Positions 54,689-62,611 of a stretch of 64,000 bases of DNA are shown here, piece by piece. The translations under genes were made by a program, and so were the position numbers. The stretch's first letter is position 1; each line of letters starts with the position of its first letter. This DNA comes from Gammaproteobacteria bacterium (GTDB lineage: Bacteria > Pseudomonadota > Gammaproteobacteria > Berkiellales > Berkiellaceae). The notes beneath the pieces are model-generated. The model did not search any database. It was not told the DNA's origin and saw nothing but the letters and a program-made list of their open reading frames with translations. Location of the stretch: contig JACPOY010000021.1 of the NCBI GenBank assembly GCA_016191245.1, forward strand, positions 124,001 to 188,000, written 5' to 3'.

Positions 54689-55818
54689 ACAATCCTAAAA
54701 TTAACCTTTTAGGGTTAGATCTCAAGGCGCTCACCCAAACCATGGTAGATTTGGGTGAGAAGCCTTTTCGTGCGCAACAGATTTTGAAATGGATCCATTT
54801 TCATTCAAGCGATGATTTTAATGAAATGACCAATTTGAGCAAAGATCTGCGTCATAAGTTAATTGAAAAATGTGAGATTAAAGCACCCACTGTATTAAGT
54901 GAACATCTTGCAAAAGATGGTACCAGAAAATGGTTATTCACTGTGCAAGGGGGAAGTGCCGTTGAAACAGTTTATATTCCTGAGCCAGAAAGAGCGACGC
55001 TTTGTATTTCCTCTCAAGTAGGTTGTGCTTTAAATTGCAGTTTTTGTCATACTGCACAACAAGGATTTCAACGTAATCTGACCTCAGCTGAAGTCATCGG
55101 TCAATTATGGTATGTGGTAAAAACCCTTAAAAAAGAAGGCGTATTCAAAGCAATTGATAGGCCAGTGACCAATGTTGTGATGATGGGGATGGGTGAGCCG
55201 CTACTCAATTTTGATAATGTTGTTATGGCTATTAATCTGATGTTAGATGATTTAGCGTATGGATTATCTAAACGACGTGTCACGTTAAGTACTTCAGGTG
55301 TCGTACCAGGAATTGATAATCTCGCAAAAGTCACCGACATTGCATTAGCAGTTTCTTTGCATGCTCCGAATGATACTTTACGTACAGAGCTTGTGCCTAT
55401 CAATAAAAAGTATCCTATTCAAGTGCTGCTTGAAGCTTGTAAGCGTTATTTAAAGGATGATAAACGCCGACGGATTACCATGGAATATGTCATGCTAAAA
55501 GGGATTAACGACAAACCTGAGCATGCCTATGAATTAATCAGAGTGTTAAAAGATGTACCCTCAAAAGTTAATTTAATTCCATTTAATCCTTTTTTTGGTA
55601 CAAAATACGAACGATCGGATGAAAAAACAATTAATCATTTTCAAGATATATTAATGGAAGCGGGTCTTGTCACGATGAAGCGCAAAACTCGTGGCGACGA
55701 TATTGATGCTGCCTGTGGTCAATTAGCAGGTAAAGTACAAGACAGAACCCAACGCAGCTTAAAATTTAAGCAAAGTATTGAACTGAATTCAAAAACTGAG
55801 AATATTCAGCAGATGTAA
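54670..55818 (+). CDS. rlmN: RlmN, dual-specificity rRNA/tRNA adenine-C2 methyltransferase
   Basis: This 382-aa radical-SAM enzyme methylates A2503 of 23S rRNA and A37 of several tRNAs. The cluster motif is CALNCSFC (CX3CX2C, near residue 119). The second catalytic Cys is in the late [11 protein letters not shown]. The ndk-rlmN-pilW order matches many gammaproteobacteria. The start overlaps ndk. Confidence 0.96.
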   Translation: MSTDTLDNPKINLLGLDLKALTQTMVDLGEKPFRAQQILKWIHFHSSDDFNEMTNLSKDLRHKLIEKCEIKAPTVLSEHLAKDGTRKWLFTVQGGSAVETVYIPEPERATLCISSQVGCALNCSFCHTAQQGFQRNLTSAEVIGQLWYVVKTLKKEGVFKAIDRPVTNVVMMGMGEPLLNFDNVVMAINLMLDDLAYGLSKRRVTLSTSGVVPGIDNLAKVTDIALAVSLHAPNDTLRTELVPINKKYPIQVLLEACKRYLKDDKRRRITMEYVMLKGINDKPEHAYELIRVLKDVPSKVNLIPFNPFFGTKYERSDEKTINHFQDILMEAGLVTMKRKTRGDDIDAACGQLAGKVQDRTQRSLKFKQSIELNSKTENIQQM

Positions 55819-55837
55819 AAAGGAAGAGGATAGATTT

Positions 55838-56635
55838 ATGAAAAAAGGGAAATTTTTCATTATAGCAACCTTCGCTGTGCTAAGTGCCTGTTCTCAAAAC
55901 CCTAAAAAAGAACAAAAATCAAAAGATAACCTTTCGGCAAGTAGTTTGTATGAATTGCCGCGTTCTGTTGATTATTCAAAAGCAGCGAGAGTGAATCTTG
56001 AATTAGGTTTGAATTATTTAAAGCAAGATCAAATCTCTCGTGCTAAATCAAAGTTTATTCGCGCGAAAGAACTTGCCCCTAATTTATCAGATGTGCATTA
56101 TTCTTATGGTTATTTTTTAGAACGCGTCGGTGAGAATGAGGAAGCTGAAAAATCTTACTTAAAAGCGATTAGTCTTAATGCAAAAGGTGGCAATGAACAC
56201 AATATGTATGGGGCTTTTTTATGCCGTCAACATAAATTCAAACAAGCCGAAAAAGAATTTCTTAAAGCAATGGATGATCCGAACTTTAATTTAGCTGCAG
56301 AAACTTATGAAAATGCAGGTCTTTGTGTGCTTCAAGTACCAGATATGGCAAAAGCAGCAGAATATTTTGAAAAATCACTTCGCTATGATTCTAACCGACC
56401 TAGTGCTTTATTAGAGATGGCTATATTGAAATTTAGGGAAGGAAAATTTGCTGATTCAAAAGAATATCATTCTCGATATGTGAAATTATCCAAACCGAAT
56501 GCACGTTCATTGTTATTGGGACTTGAGATAGCCAAGCATTTTGGAGATAAAAATCAAGCTGAAAGTAATAAAGTTATACTCAATGCCCAATATCCAAATG
56601 CAAAAATAACAGATTTATTTGGACATAAAAGCTAA
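55838..56635 (+). CDS. pilW: PilW/PilF, type IV pilus biogenesis lipoprotein
   Basis: This 265-aa TPR protein helps multimerise the PilQ secretin in the outer membrane. The N-terminus is a lipoprotein signal with a lipobox ending in Cys (VLSAC, Cys18). TPR units begin near 50 (ARVNLELGLNYLKQDQISRA) and repeat to about 200. It follows rlmN closely, the usual location. It implies type IV pili or a related machine. Confidence 0.9.
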   Translation: MKKGKFFIIATFAVLSACSQNPKKEQKSKDNLSASSLYELPRSVDYSKAARVNLELGLNYLKQDQISRAKSKFIRAKELAPNLSDVHYSYGYFLERVGENEEAEKSYLKAISLNAKGGNEHNMYGAFLCRQHKFKQAEKEFLKAMDDPNFNLAAETYENAGLCVLQVPDMAKAAEYFEKSLRYDSNRPSALLEMAILKFREGKFADSKEYHSRYVKLSKPNARSLLLGLEIAKHFGDKNQAESNKVILNAQYPNAKITDLFGHKS

Positions 56636-56636
56636 T

Positions 56637-57071
56637 TTATTCTTTTTGCTTTTTCGGCTGCTCTTGTTCTGATTTGCTCTTTTTTGTTTTTTTTGGTTTT
56701 GGTGTTGCTTCTTCTTCCTCTTCATGGGGAATGAAGAAGCTCATCGCATAGACATCAGCCAATGCTTTTGCGGCCTCCATGCGTATATCAAACAAAAACT
56801 TTCCAGGATTAGTTTTGCTAGCATAGAATTCGCCAATCTCGTTATCGCGCATATCAACTTGCCCTTTGATAAATTGAAGTAACTCGATACATTTGGCTCG
56901 TGATATGCCATTGGGTACATTTTCAAGCTGAATGGGAAATTTAAGATTATCTGGAAGATATTTCAGTTCTATGCCAAGTTGTTCAGACACTTCTTTAAAG
57001 AACGCCTCCAGTGGGCCGGGATCAAAACTCTGCGCCATTTTGTTATCAACACCTTTTTCGTTGTTCACCAT
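56637..57071 (-). CDS. Hypothetical protein with a basic tail
   Basis: The product is up to 144 aa (an internal ATG at 57038 is an alternative start) with no family I recognise. The first two thirds are a mixed soluble domain. The last third is a low-complexity tail rich in Glu then Lys (EEEEEATPKPKKTKKSK). It is convergent with pilW and lies in the place where rodZ or ispG would normally be. Confidence 0.5.
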   Translation of the reverse strand: MVNNEKGVDNKMAQSFDPGPLEAFFKEVSEQLGIELKYLPDNLKFPIQLENVPNGISRAKCIELLQFIKGQVDMRDNEIGEFYASKTNPGKFLFDIRMEAAKALADVYAMSFFIPHEEEEEATPKPKKTKKSKSEQEQPKKQKE

Positions 57072-57212
57072 ATTATTTATCGAGACACATCATTAAAACC
57101 TTAAGTCTCTATTAAAGATTTTAGTCGATAAGCCGAAAAACAATACGAGGATGCTTGTTAACGTATACAGGAGGCCGTGCTCAGCTCTAAGCCAAAGCAC
57201 TGGATATAATTC

Positions 57213-57686
57213 ATGAAAAGCAAAATACATTTTTCAATTCTCATTCTCTTATCCAGCAGTTTATTATTTGGTTGTCAACGCGCAGGTGAAAAAGAAACGG
57301 CAGGGACTGTGATTGGTGCCGTTGCAGGTGGTGTTGTCGGTGCGCAGTTTGGGCATGGCGCAGGCAGAGTCGTAGGTGCTGCAGTAGGTGCAGTGGTGGG
57401 TGGTCTTTTCGGTAATGCTGTTGGTAAAAGCATGGAAGAAGAGGACATCAAAGAAGCCAATCGTGCTTTTGCAACAGCAACCAGAGCGCCCGTAGGACAA
57501 ACCATTTATTGGAATAATTCTCGCACTGGTAATTGGGGTTATTATCGCCCAATTCGAGATGGTCATCGTCGCTTTGACGGACTTTATTGCCGTGAATTTG
57601 TAACTAACGCGACTATCAATGGTCGAACTGAAAGAGTGTATGGTACCGCTTGTCGTCATCCTAATGGCACATGGGAAGCTATCTAA
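57213..57686 (+). CDS. Outer-membrane lipoprotein, 17-kDa surface-antigen type
   Basis: This is a 157-aa lipoprotein with a lipobox LLFGC (Cys21). A Gly-rich zipper follows (about 30-75; AGGVVGAQFGHGAGRVVG and VVGGLFGNAVGK), as in the 17-kDa rickettsial antigen/SlyB family. A compact Tyr/Arg-rich C-terminal domain ends it (GLYCREFVTNATINGRTERVYGTAC in two parts around a Cys pair). It is probably surface-exposed or periplasmic at the outer membrane. It ends at a hairpin before hisS. Confidence 0.88.
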   Translation: MKSKIHFSILILLSSSLLFGCQRAGEKETAGTVIGAVAGGVVGAQFGHGAGRVVGAAVGAVVGGLFGNAVGKSMEEEDIKEANRAFATATRAPVGQTIYWNNSRTGNWGYYRPIRDGHRRFDGLYCREFVTNATINGRTERVYGTACRHPNGTWEAI

Positions 57687-57703
57687 CATAATATTTTTCT
57701 CTA

Positions 57704-57730
57704 TTCAGAAGGGATCCACTCCCTTCTGAA
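57704..57730 (+). terminator. Intrinsic terminator-like hairpin before hisS
   Basis: A perfect 11-bp stem (TTCAGAAGGGA / TCCCTTCTGAA) with a 5-base loop follows the lipoprotein gene by 17 bases. It is followed by a pyrimidine-rich stretch (CCCCTTCTTCC) rather than a T-run. It could end the lipoprotein transcript. Confidence 0.6.
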
Positions 57731-57802
57731 CCCCTTCTTCCTTTCTCTAAACCCCTAAAATTGGTAAAGTATGCGCTACCATATTTCCCCAAGGGTTTTT
57801 CC

Positions 57803-59104
57803 ATGTCGCTCGGTCTAAAAGTCGTCAAAGGGATGAAAGATATTCTGCCAGATGAAATACCCGGTTGGTATTTTGTCGAAGAGCATCTGAAATCTATCGC
57901 ATTAGCCTACGGCTATCAAGAAATTCGTATGCCAATTTTGGAGCAAACTGAGCTTTTTAAGCGAGCAATTGGCGAAGTGACGGATATTGTTGAAAAGGAA
58001 ATGTACACCTTTACGGACAAGGGGGGAGAAAGCCTCACCATGCGTCCTGAAGGCACAGCGCAAAGTGTGCGTTTAGCCTTAGAAAATAGCTTATTACGTA
58101 ATCAATCGCAGCGTTTGTGGTATATGGGGCCGATGTTTCGCCGGGAAAATCCACAAAAAGGTCGCTATCGTCAATTCTATCAATTCGGGATTGAAGCCTT
58201 TGGTTTAGAAGGCCCGGATGTAGATGTTGAACAAATCCTCATGATGGCAAGATTATGGCGTAATGTGGGCCTAAGTGATAAGATAGTCCTCAAGCTAAAT
58301 TCATTGGGGACTATTCAAGAAAGAGCTAAATATAGAGAAGCGCTCATTGAATATTACAAGAAATTTGCACGAGATATAGGTGCTAAAGATAAAAAATTAA
58401 TGCTTGATGAAGATAGTCAACGTCGATTACTCACCAATCCAATGCGAATATTGGATAGCAAAAATCCCGAAGTGATAGAAATTAATAAAGATGCACCTAT
58501 CTTGTTAGATTTCTTAGGAACAGAATCAAAGCATCACTTTGAAACCATTCAAGCGATGTTAAAAGATTTGGGTGTAGCTTTTGAAGTTGACTCACGCATT
58601 GTACGTGGCTTGGATTATTACACTCACACTGTGTATGAATGGGTAACAACCCATCTTGGTTCTCAAGGCACTGTATGTGCAGGTGGCAGATATAATGGTC
58701 TGGTTAGTTTAATGGGTGGACCAGAAACACCATCGGTTGGTTTTGCTTTAGGGATGGAAAGATTGTTGATGTTATTACAAGACAATCAATTAATTCCTGC
58801 AAAATCTGTTATAGATATTTATATCGTGGGAGTGGGCGAAAAAGGTGAACGAAAAGCGATGTCGTTTGCCGAGGAAATTCGCCAGCAATTTCCCACATTA
58901 CATGTATTAAACAATTGTGGCGGTGGCAGTTTTAAAAGCCAATTTAAACGTGCCGATAAAAGTGGCGCCAAGTTTGCTTTTATTTTAGGCGACGATGAAG
59001 TGGCAAATAATCAGGTCACCATTAAATCACTACGAGAAGAGATACCACAGCAAACAAAATCACAAGAAGAAGCGTTAGCATTTTTGAAAGATTGTTTTAT
59101 CTAA
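57803..59104 (+). CDS. hisS: HisS, histidyl-tRNA synthetase
   Basis: This class II synthetase of 433 aa charges tRNA-His. The N-terminus KGMKDILPDE, motif 2 (MFRRENPQKGRYRQFYQFG), the His-specific RGLDYYTHTVYEW and motif 3 (GFALGMERL) are all present. ATG 57803 gives the usual N-terminus; an in-frame ATG at 57761 is upstream. It leads the conserved hisS-yfgM-bamB-der group. Confidence 0.96.
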   Translation: MSLGLKVVKGMKDILPDEIPGWYFVEEHLKSIALAYGYQEIRMPILEQTELFKRAIGEVTDIVEKEMYTFTDKGGESLTMRPEGTAQSVRLALENSLLRNQSQRLWYMGPMFRRENPQKGRYRQFYQFGIEAFGLEGPDVDVEQILMMARLWRNVGLSDKIVLKLNSLGTIQERAKYREALIEYYKKFARDIGAKDKKLMLDEDSQRRLLTNPMRILDSKNPEVIEINKDAPILLDFLGTESKHHFETIQAMLKDLGVAFEVDSRIVRGLDYYTHTVYEWVTTHLGSQGTVCAGGRYNGLVSLMGGPETPSVGFALGMERLLMLLQDNQLIPAKSVIDIYIVGVGEKGERKAMSFAEEIRQQFPTLHVLNNCGGGSFKSQFKRADKSGAKFAFILGDDEVANNQVTIKSLREEIPQQTKSQEEALAFLKDCFI

Positions 59105-59130
59105 AGATTTATAAAAAAGGGTAATAATCC

Positions 59131-59802
59131 ATGGACGTCTATGCAACAGAAGAACAACAAGTCGAAGCCATTAAAAAATGGTTTAATAAATATGGTGGTC
59201 ATATTTCTTGGACGATAATTATTGTCTCTTTAATAGCATCAGGTGTGATGTATTGGCGTCATCATCAAGAAGTGGTAAGAGAACAAGCTTCCGAACAATA
59301 TATGGCGCTATTGGATGCATTAGATAAGAAAGATAACGATACCATTAATAGCAAGGCGGACATTATATTGAATCAATATGCAGGCTCTCCTTATGCTCAA
59401 TTGGCTGAATTGGTTCTTGCATATGAAGCCGTTGAAAAAAAAGAATACGATAAAAGTGAAAAGCAATTAGATTGGGTTGTGCATCAAGGTAAAATCGACG
59501 ATTTTCAGATTATTGCCAAGCTTCGTCTAATGCGTTTATTGATAGCGCAAGATAAATTGGATGAAGCCATGAAATTATATGATGAGAAAAATGCAGATGG
59601 ATTTTTAACTTTAATGGCAGAGTTAAAAGGAGACATTCTGTTAAAGAAAAAAGATATTGAAGGTGCTAAAAAAGCTTACTTGTTGGCTTATTCATCGGCA
59701 CCTGAAGAAGGCATGCATGGGCCTTTGCTAAAAATGAAAATGGAAGAATTAGGTATTGATATTGATATGAACGCGAAAGAAAAAGAGGCAGCAACGTTAT
59801 GA
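59131..59802 (+). CDS. YfgM-like ancillary SecYEG-associated TPR protein
   Basis: This 223-aa protein is anchored by one N-terminal helix (HISWTIIIVSLIASGVMYW, near 25-44) and otherwise periplasmic, with TPR-like helices (about 60-215). E. coli YfgM associates with SecYEG and periplasmic chaperones. The position between hisS and bamB is diagnostic. It overlaps bamB as ATGA. Confidence 0.9.
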   Translation: MDVYATEEQQVEAIKKWFNKYGGHISWTIIIVSLIASGVMYWRHHQEVVREQASEQYMALLDALDKKDNDTINSKADIILNQYAGSPYAQLAELVLAYEAVEKKEYDKSEKQLDWVVHQGKIDDFQIIAKLRLMRLLIAQDKLDEAMKLYDEKNADGFLTLMAELKGDILLKKKDIEGAKKAYLLAYSSAPEEGMHGPLLKMKMEELGIDIDMNAKEKEAATL

Positions 59803-61001
59803 TAAAGCAGTTAGTAAAAAGTAGTATTAAGGTGCTGGTTGCGGGCCTCATCGTGGCGAATATATCTGGTTGTGGACAAAGTCCGGTTCGTAATCCGTTT
59901 GCGGGTCGCCAAGAACCTAAACTTGGGGCATTACCCCCAGTTTCTGTTGAAAAATCAACGCAGCATGCAAAAGTTGCATGGACTTCTAATGCACTAGCAA
60001 AACAACAACGATTTACAAAATTAATTCCTTATGTCAGTGGCAATACCGTCTTTGCTGCAGATCATACTGGTAAAGTTGTGGCGCTAGATGGTAAAAGCGG
60101 TAAAAAGCGTTGGAGTTCAAATACAGCTCAAAAATTTACTTCTGGACCAACGTTAGTTGATCAGCAGCTTTTATTGGCAACCTCTGATGCTAAAGTTGTG
60201 GCATTGGATGCTTCAAATGGACATCAACTCTGGGAATCTAAAGTATCCAGTGAAGTATTGGCTTCTCCAGCGGGAAAAAATGGTATTGTATTAGTTCATT
60301 CCATTGATGGCTCTGTTAATGCTTTAGATAGTAAAAATGGCGAAAAATTATGGAGTGTTAATCAATCGACACCTTCATTGACGTTACGTTTTAGTAGCGC
60401 TCCTGCCATTGTAGGCGATAAGGTATTAGTGGGTTTTGCCTCTGGAAAATTGCTTGCTTTAAATCTTCATAGCGGTTTGATTGAATGGGATAGAATTATT
60501 ACGTTGCCTCATGGTCGTTCTGAATTGCAACGTATGGTCGATATTAGTGCCGATCCTATTGTAGTTGAAGATACTATCTATGTTATTACCTATCAAGGAA
60601 AGCTTGCTGCAGTAAATATATCTTCTGGTAATTTACTATGGGAGCGTGAAGTATCCTCTTATCAAAATATGGCGATTGCAAACGACTTGCTCTTTGTGAC
60701 GGATAATGATCATTGCTTATGGGCAATTGATAGAAACACCGGTGCAACTCATTGGAAACAAAAAGCGCTTGCAGAGCGCTATATTACAGGGCCTGCAGTG
60801 GTAGATGGTACGGTTGCTGTTGCAGATAGGGGTGGTTATGTCCATTTCTTATCAACTGAAAAAGGTCATATCGTTAATCGTTTACATTTATCTGGCAAAA
60901 TTTATCAAGGCCCTCTTGCTTTAGGTAATGAGTTGATTGTGAACGCTCATAGCGGAAAAGTGGCTGCCATCAAAGTAGACCATTCAGGAAGCGTTTTATG
61001 A
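59799..61001 (+). CDS. bamB: BamB, outer-membrane assembly lipoprotein
   Basis: This 400-aa lipoprotein (lipobox ISGC, Cys25) has an eight-bladed PQQ-like beta-propeller. Blade signatures recur as VVALDGKSGKKRW, VVALDASNGHQLWE and VNALDSKNGEKLWS. It works with BamA in inserting outer-membrane proteins. The gene is coupled to yfgM and der. Confidence 0.95.
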   Translation: MIKQLVKSSIKVLVAGLIVANISGCGQSPVRNPFAGRQEPKLGALPPVSVEKSTQHAKVAWTSNALAKQQRFTKLIPYVSGNTVFAADHTGKVVALDGKSGKKRWSSNTAQKFTSGPTLVDQQLLLATSDAKVVALDASNGHQLWESKVSSEVLASPAGKNGIVLVHSIDGSVNALDSKNGEKLWSVNQSTPSLTLRFSSAPAIVGDKVLVGFASGKLLALNLHSGLIEWDRIITLPHGRSELQRMVDISADPIVVEDTIYVITYQGKLAAVNISSGNLLWEREVSSYQNMAIANDLLFVTDNDHCLWAIDRNTGATHWKQKALAERYITGPAVVDGTVAVADRGGYVHFLSTEKGHIVNRLHLSGKIYQGPLALGNELIVNAHSGKVAAIKVDHSGSVL

Positions 61002-62401
61002 TCCCAGTTTTTGCGATAATCGGTAGACCGAATGTTGGTAAATCTACCCTTTTTAATCGCTTAACGCATTCCCAGCAAGCATTAGTGGTTGATCAACCTG
61101 GCGTGACTCGTGACCGTCAATTTGGTCAAGGATACATCGATGATAATCACTATATTGTCATTGATTCTGGCGGTATTGGAGAAAATGCAGAATCAGAAAT
61201 TGACCATGCTATGATTAAGCAAGCACGTCTTGCCATGGTAGAGGCTGATATTATTTTCTTTGTTGTGGATGGTAGACAAGGTCTCACTAGTATCGATAAA
61301 GAAATTGCCAAAGAATTACGCAAGCAGTCAAAGCCTGTATTTTTGGTTATCAATAAAACAGATGGTATTGATAGCCAAATTGCGAAAAGCGATTTCTATC
61401 AATTAGGTTTTAAGCAAATTTGTCCGATTGCAGCCAGTCATAATCGAGGTATTAATGATCTGTTATTGGAAGCTTTTGACTCTATACCCAAGCAAGAAGA
61501 GATTATTGAACCTATTGATGAGATAGATAGTAAAACCCCCAAAGTCGCGATTATCGGTAGACCAAACGTTGGTAAATCAACACTGGTAAATCGTATGTTA
61601 GGGGAAGAACGCGTTATTGTTTGTGATATGCCAGGGACAACAAGAGATAGCATCCATATCAATATGCAGCGTATGGGTAAATCTTATACCCTGATTGATA
61701 CTGCTGGCGTACGCAAAAAGAAAAATGTCACTGACGTGGTTGAAAAATTTTCTGCTATCAAAACACTACAAGCCATCAAAGACGCCAATGTGGTTTTATT
61801 AATATTTGATGCGCGTATTGGTTTAACCGATCAAGATCTTTCACTGATTAGCTTTACTGTGGATGCGGGCAAATGTTTAATCATTTGTGCTAATAAATGG
61901 GATGGGATGGACGCGGACGATCGTGAACAAGTGAAAACACAATTAGGTTACAAATTAAAATTCGCTGATTTTGCGCCCATTCATTATATTTCTGCATTAC
62001 ATGGTACGGGGGTGGGTGATGTATTTAAAGTCATCGATAAAGTATACAAAAGCGCAATGACGTTGATGAATACAACCGATTTAACTGCGTTGCTGGAAAG
62101 TGCCATTGAAGCGCATCAACCACCCTTAGTACGTGGTAAGCGTATTAAATTGCGTTATGCCCATTGTGGTGGCCACAATCCGCCAACCATTGTAATTCAT
62201 GGCAATCAAACGGATGCTATTCCTCCAAGTTATGAAAAATATCTCGCCAATTATTTTATCAAAGCTTTAAAATTGGTAGGTACACCTGTCAAATTGATTT
62301 GTAAATCTGGCGATAATCCTTATGCGGGTAAGCGTAATATTCTCACTAAACGACAAATTCATAAACGTAAACGTTTAATGAAGCACGTTAAAAAGGGCTG
62401 A
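60998..62401 (+). CDS. der: Der (EngA), ribosome-assembly double GTPase
   Basis: The product is 467 aa with two tandem GTPase domains and a KH-like C-terminal domain. GRPNVGKST appears in both (about 8-16 and again near 187). DSGGIG and DTAGVRKK are the switch II motifs. NKTD and NKWD are the base-specificity motifs. It is essential for 50S subunit maturation in E. coli. It overlaps bamB by 4 bases. Confidence 0.96.
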   Translation: MIPVFAIIGRPNVGKSTLFNRLTHSQQALVVDQPGVTRDRQFGQGYIDDNHYIVIDSGGIGENAESEIDHAMIKQARLAMVEADIIFFVVDGRQGLTSIDKEIAKELRKQSKPVFLVINKTDGIDSQIAKSDFYQLGFKQICPIAASHNRGINDLLLEAFDSIPKQEEIIEPIDEIDSKTPKVAIIGRPNVGKSTLVNRMLGEERVIVCDMPGTTRDSIHINMQRMGKSYTLIDTAGVRKKKNVTDVVEKFSAIKTLQAIKDANVVLLIFDARIGLTDQDLSLISFTVDAGKCLIICANKWDGMDADDREQVKTQLGYKLKFADFAPIHYISALHGTGVGDVFKVIDKVYKSAMTLMNTTDLTALLESAIEAHQPPLVRGKRIKLRYAHCGGHNPPTIVIHGNQTDAIPPSYEKYLANYFIKALKLVGTPVKLICKSGDNPYAGKRNILTKRQIHKRKRLMKHVKKG

Positions 62402-62409
62402 TCTTGTTC

Positions 62410-62433
62410 TCTCTGCCGCAAGTGGTAGAGGGG
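62410..62433. repeat. Degenerate half of the palindromic repeat
   Basis: CTCTGCCGCAAGTGGTAGAGGGG matches the right half of the GGTAGAGGGG variant seen at 34295-34394, with changes. It is the only recognisable repeat in the gap 62402-62611. The rest of the gap is AT-rich and holds the kinase promoter. Confidence 0.6.
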
Positions 62434-62541
62434 ACATTTTAGCTTTGTTGACTATCCCTTTTTCTATTTTTTTCCACCTTTTTGCAATTTATACCCAAAT
62501 ATCTTTATTGACGACCAATGGTTTTGCATGTCATAAATTTC

Positions 62542-62570
62542 TTGACAACCTTTGTTAGTTAGTTTAATAT
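62542..62570 (+). promoter_or_regulatory. Sigma-70 promoter of the kinase gene
   Basis: A perfect TTGACA is followed after 17 bases by TAATAT. The start codon lies about 42 bases downstream, with TAGGTGG upstream of the ATG as ribosome-binding site. Confidence 0.7.
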
Positions 62571-62611
62571 CGCCGCAATTTGCATAAATTAATTATAGGT
62601 GGTAGTACACT

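Noticed and set aside
57264..57689. Long frame antisense to the 17-kDa-antigen-like lipoprotein
   Set aside because: The sense gene has a lipobox and a glycine zipper; the antisense frame shows no recognisable features.
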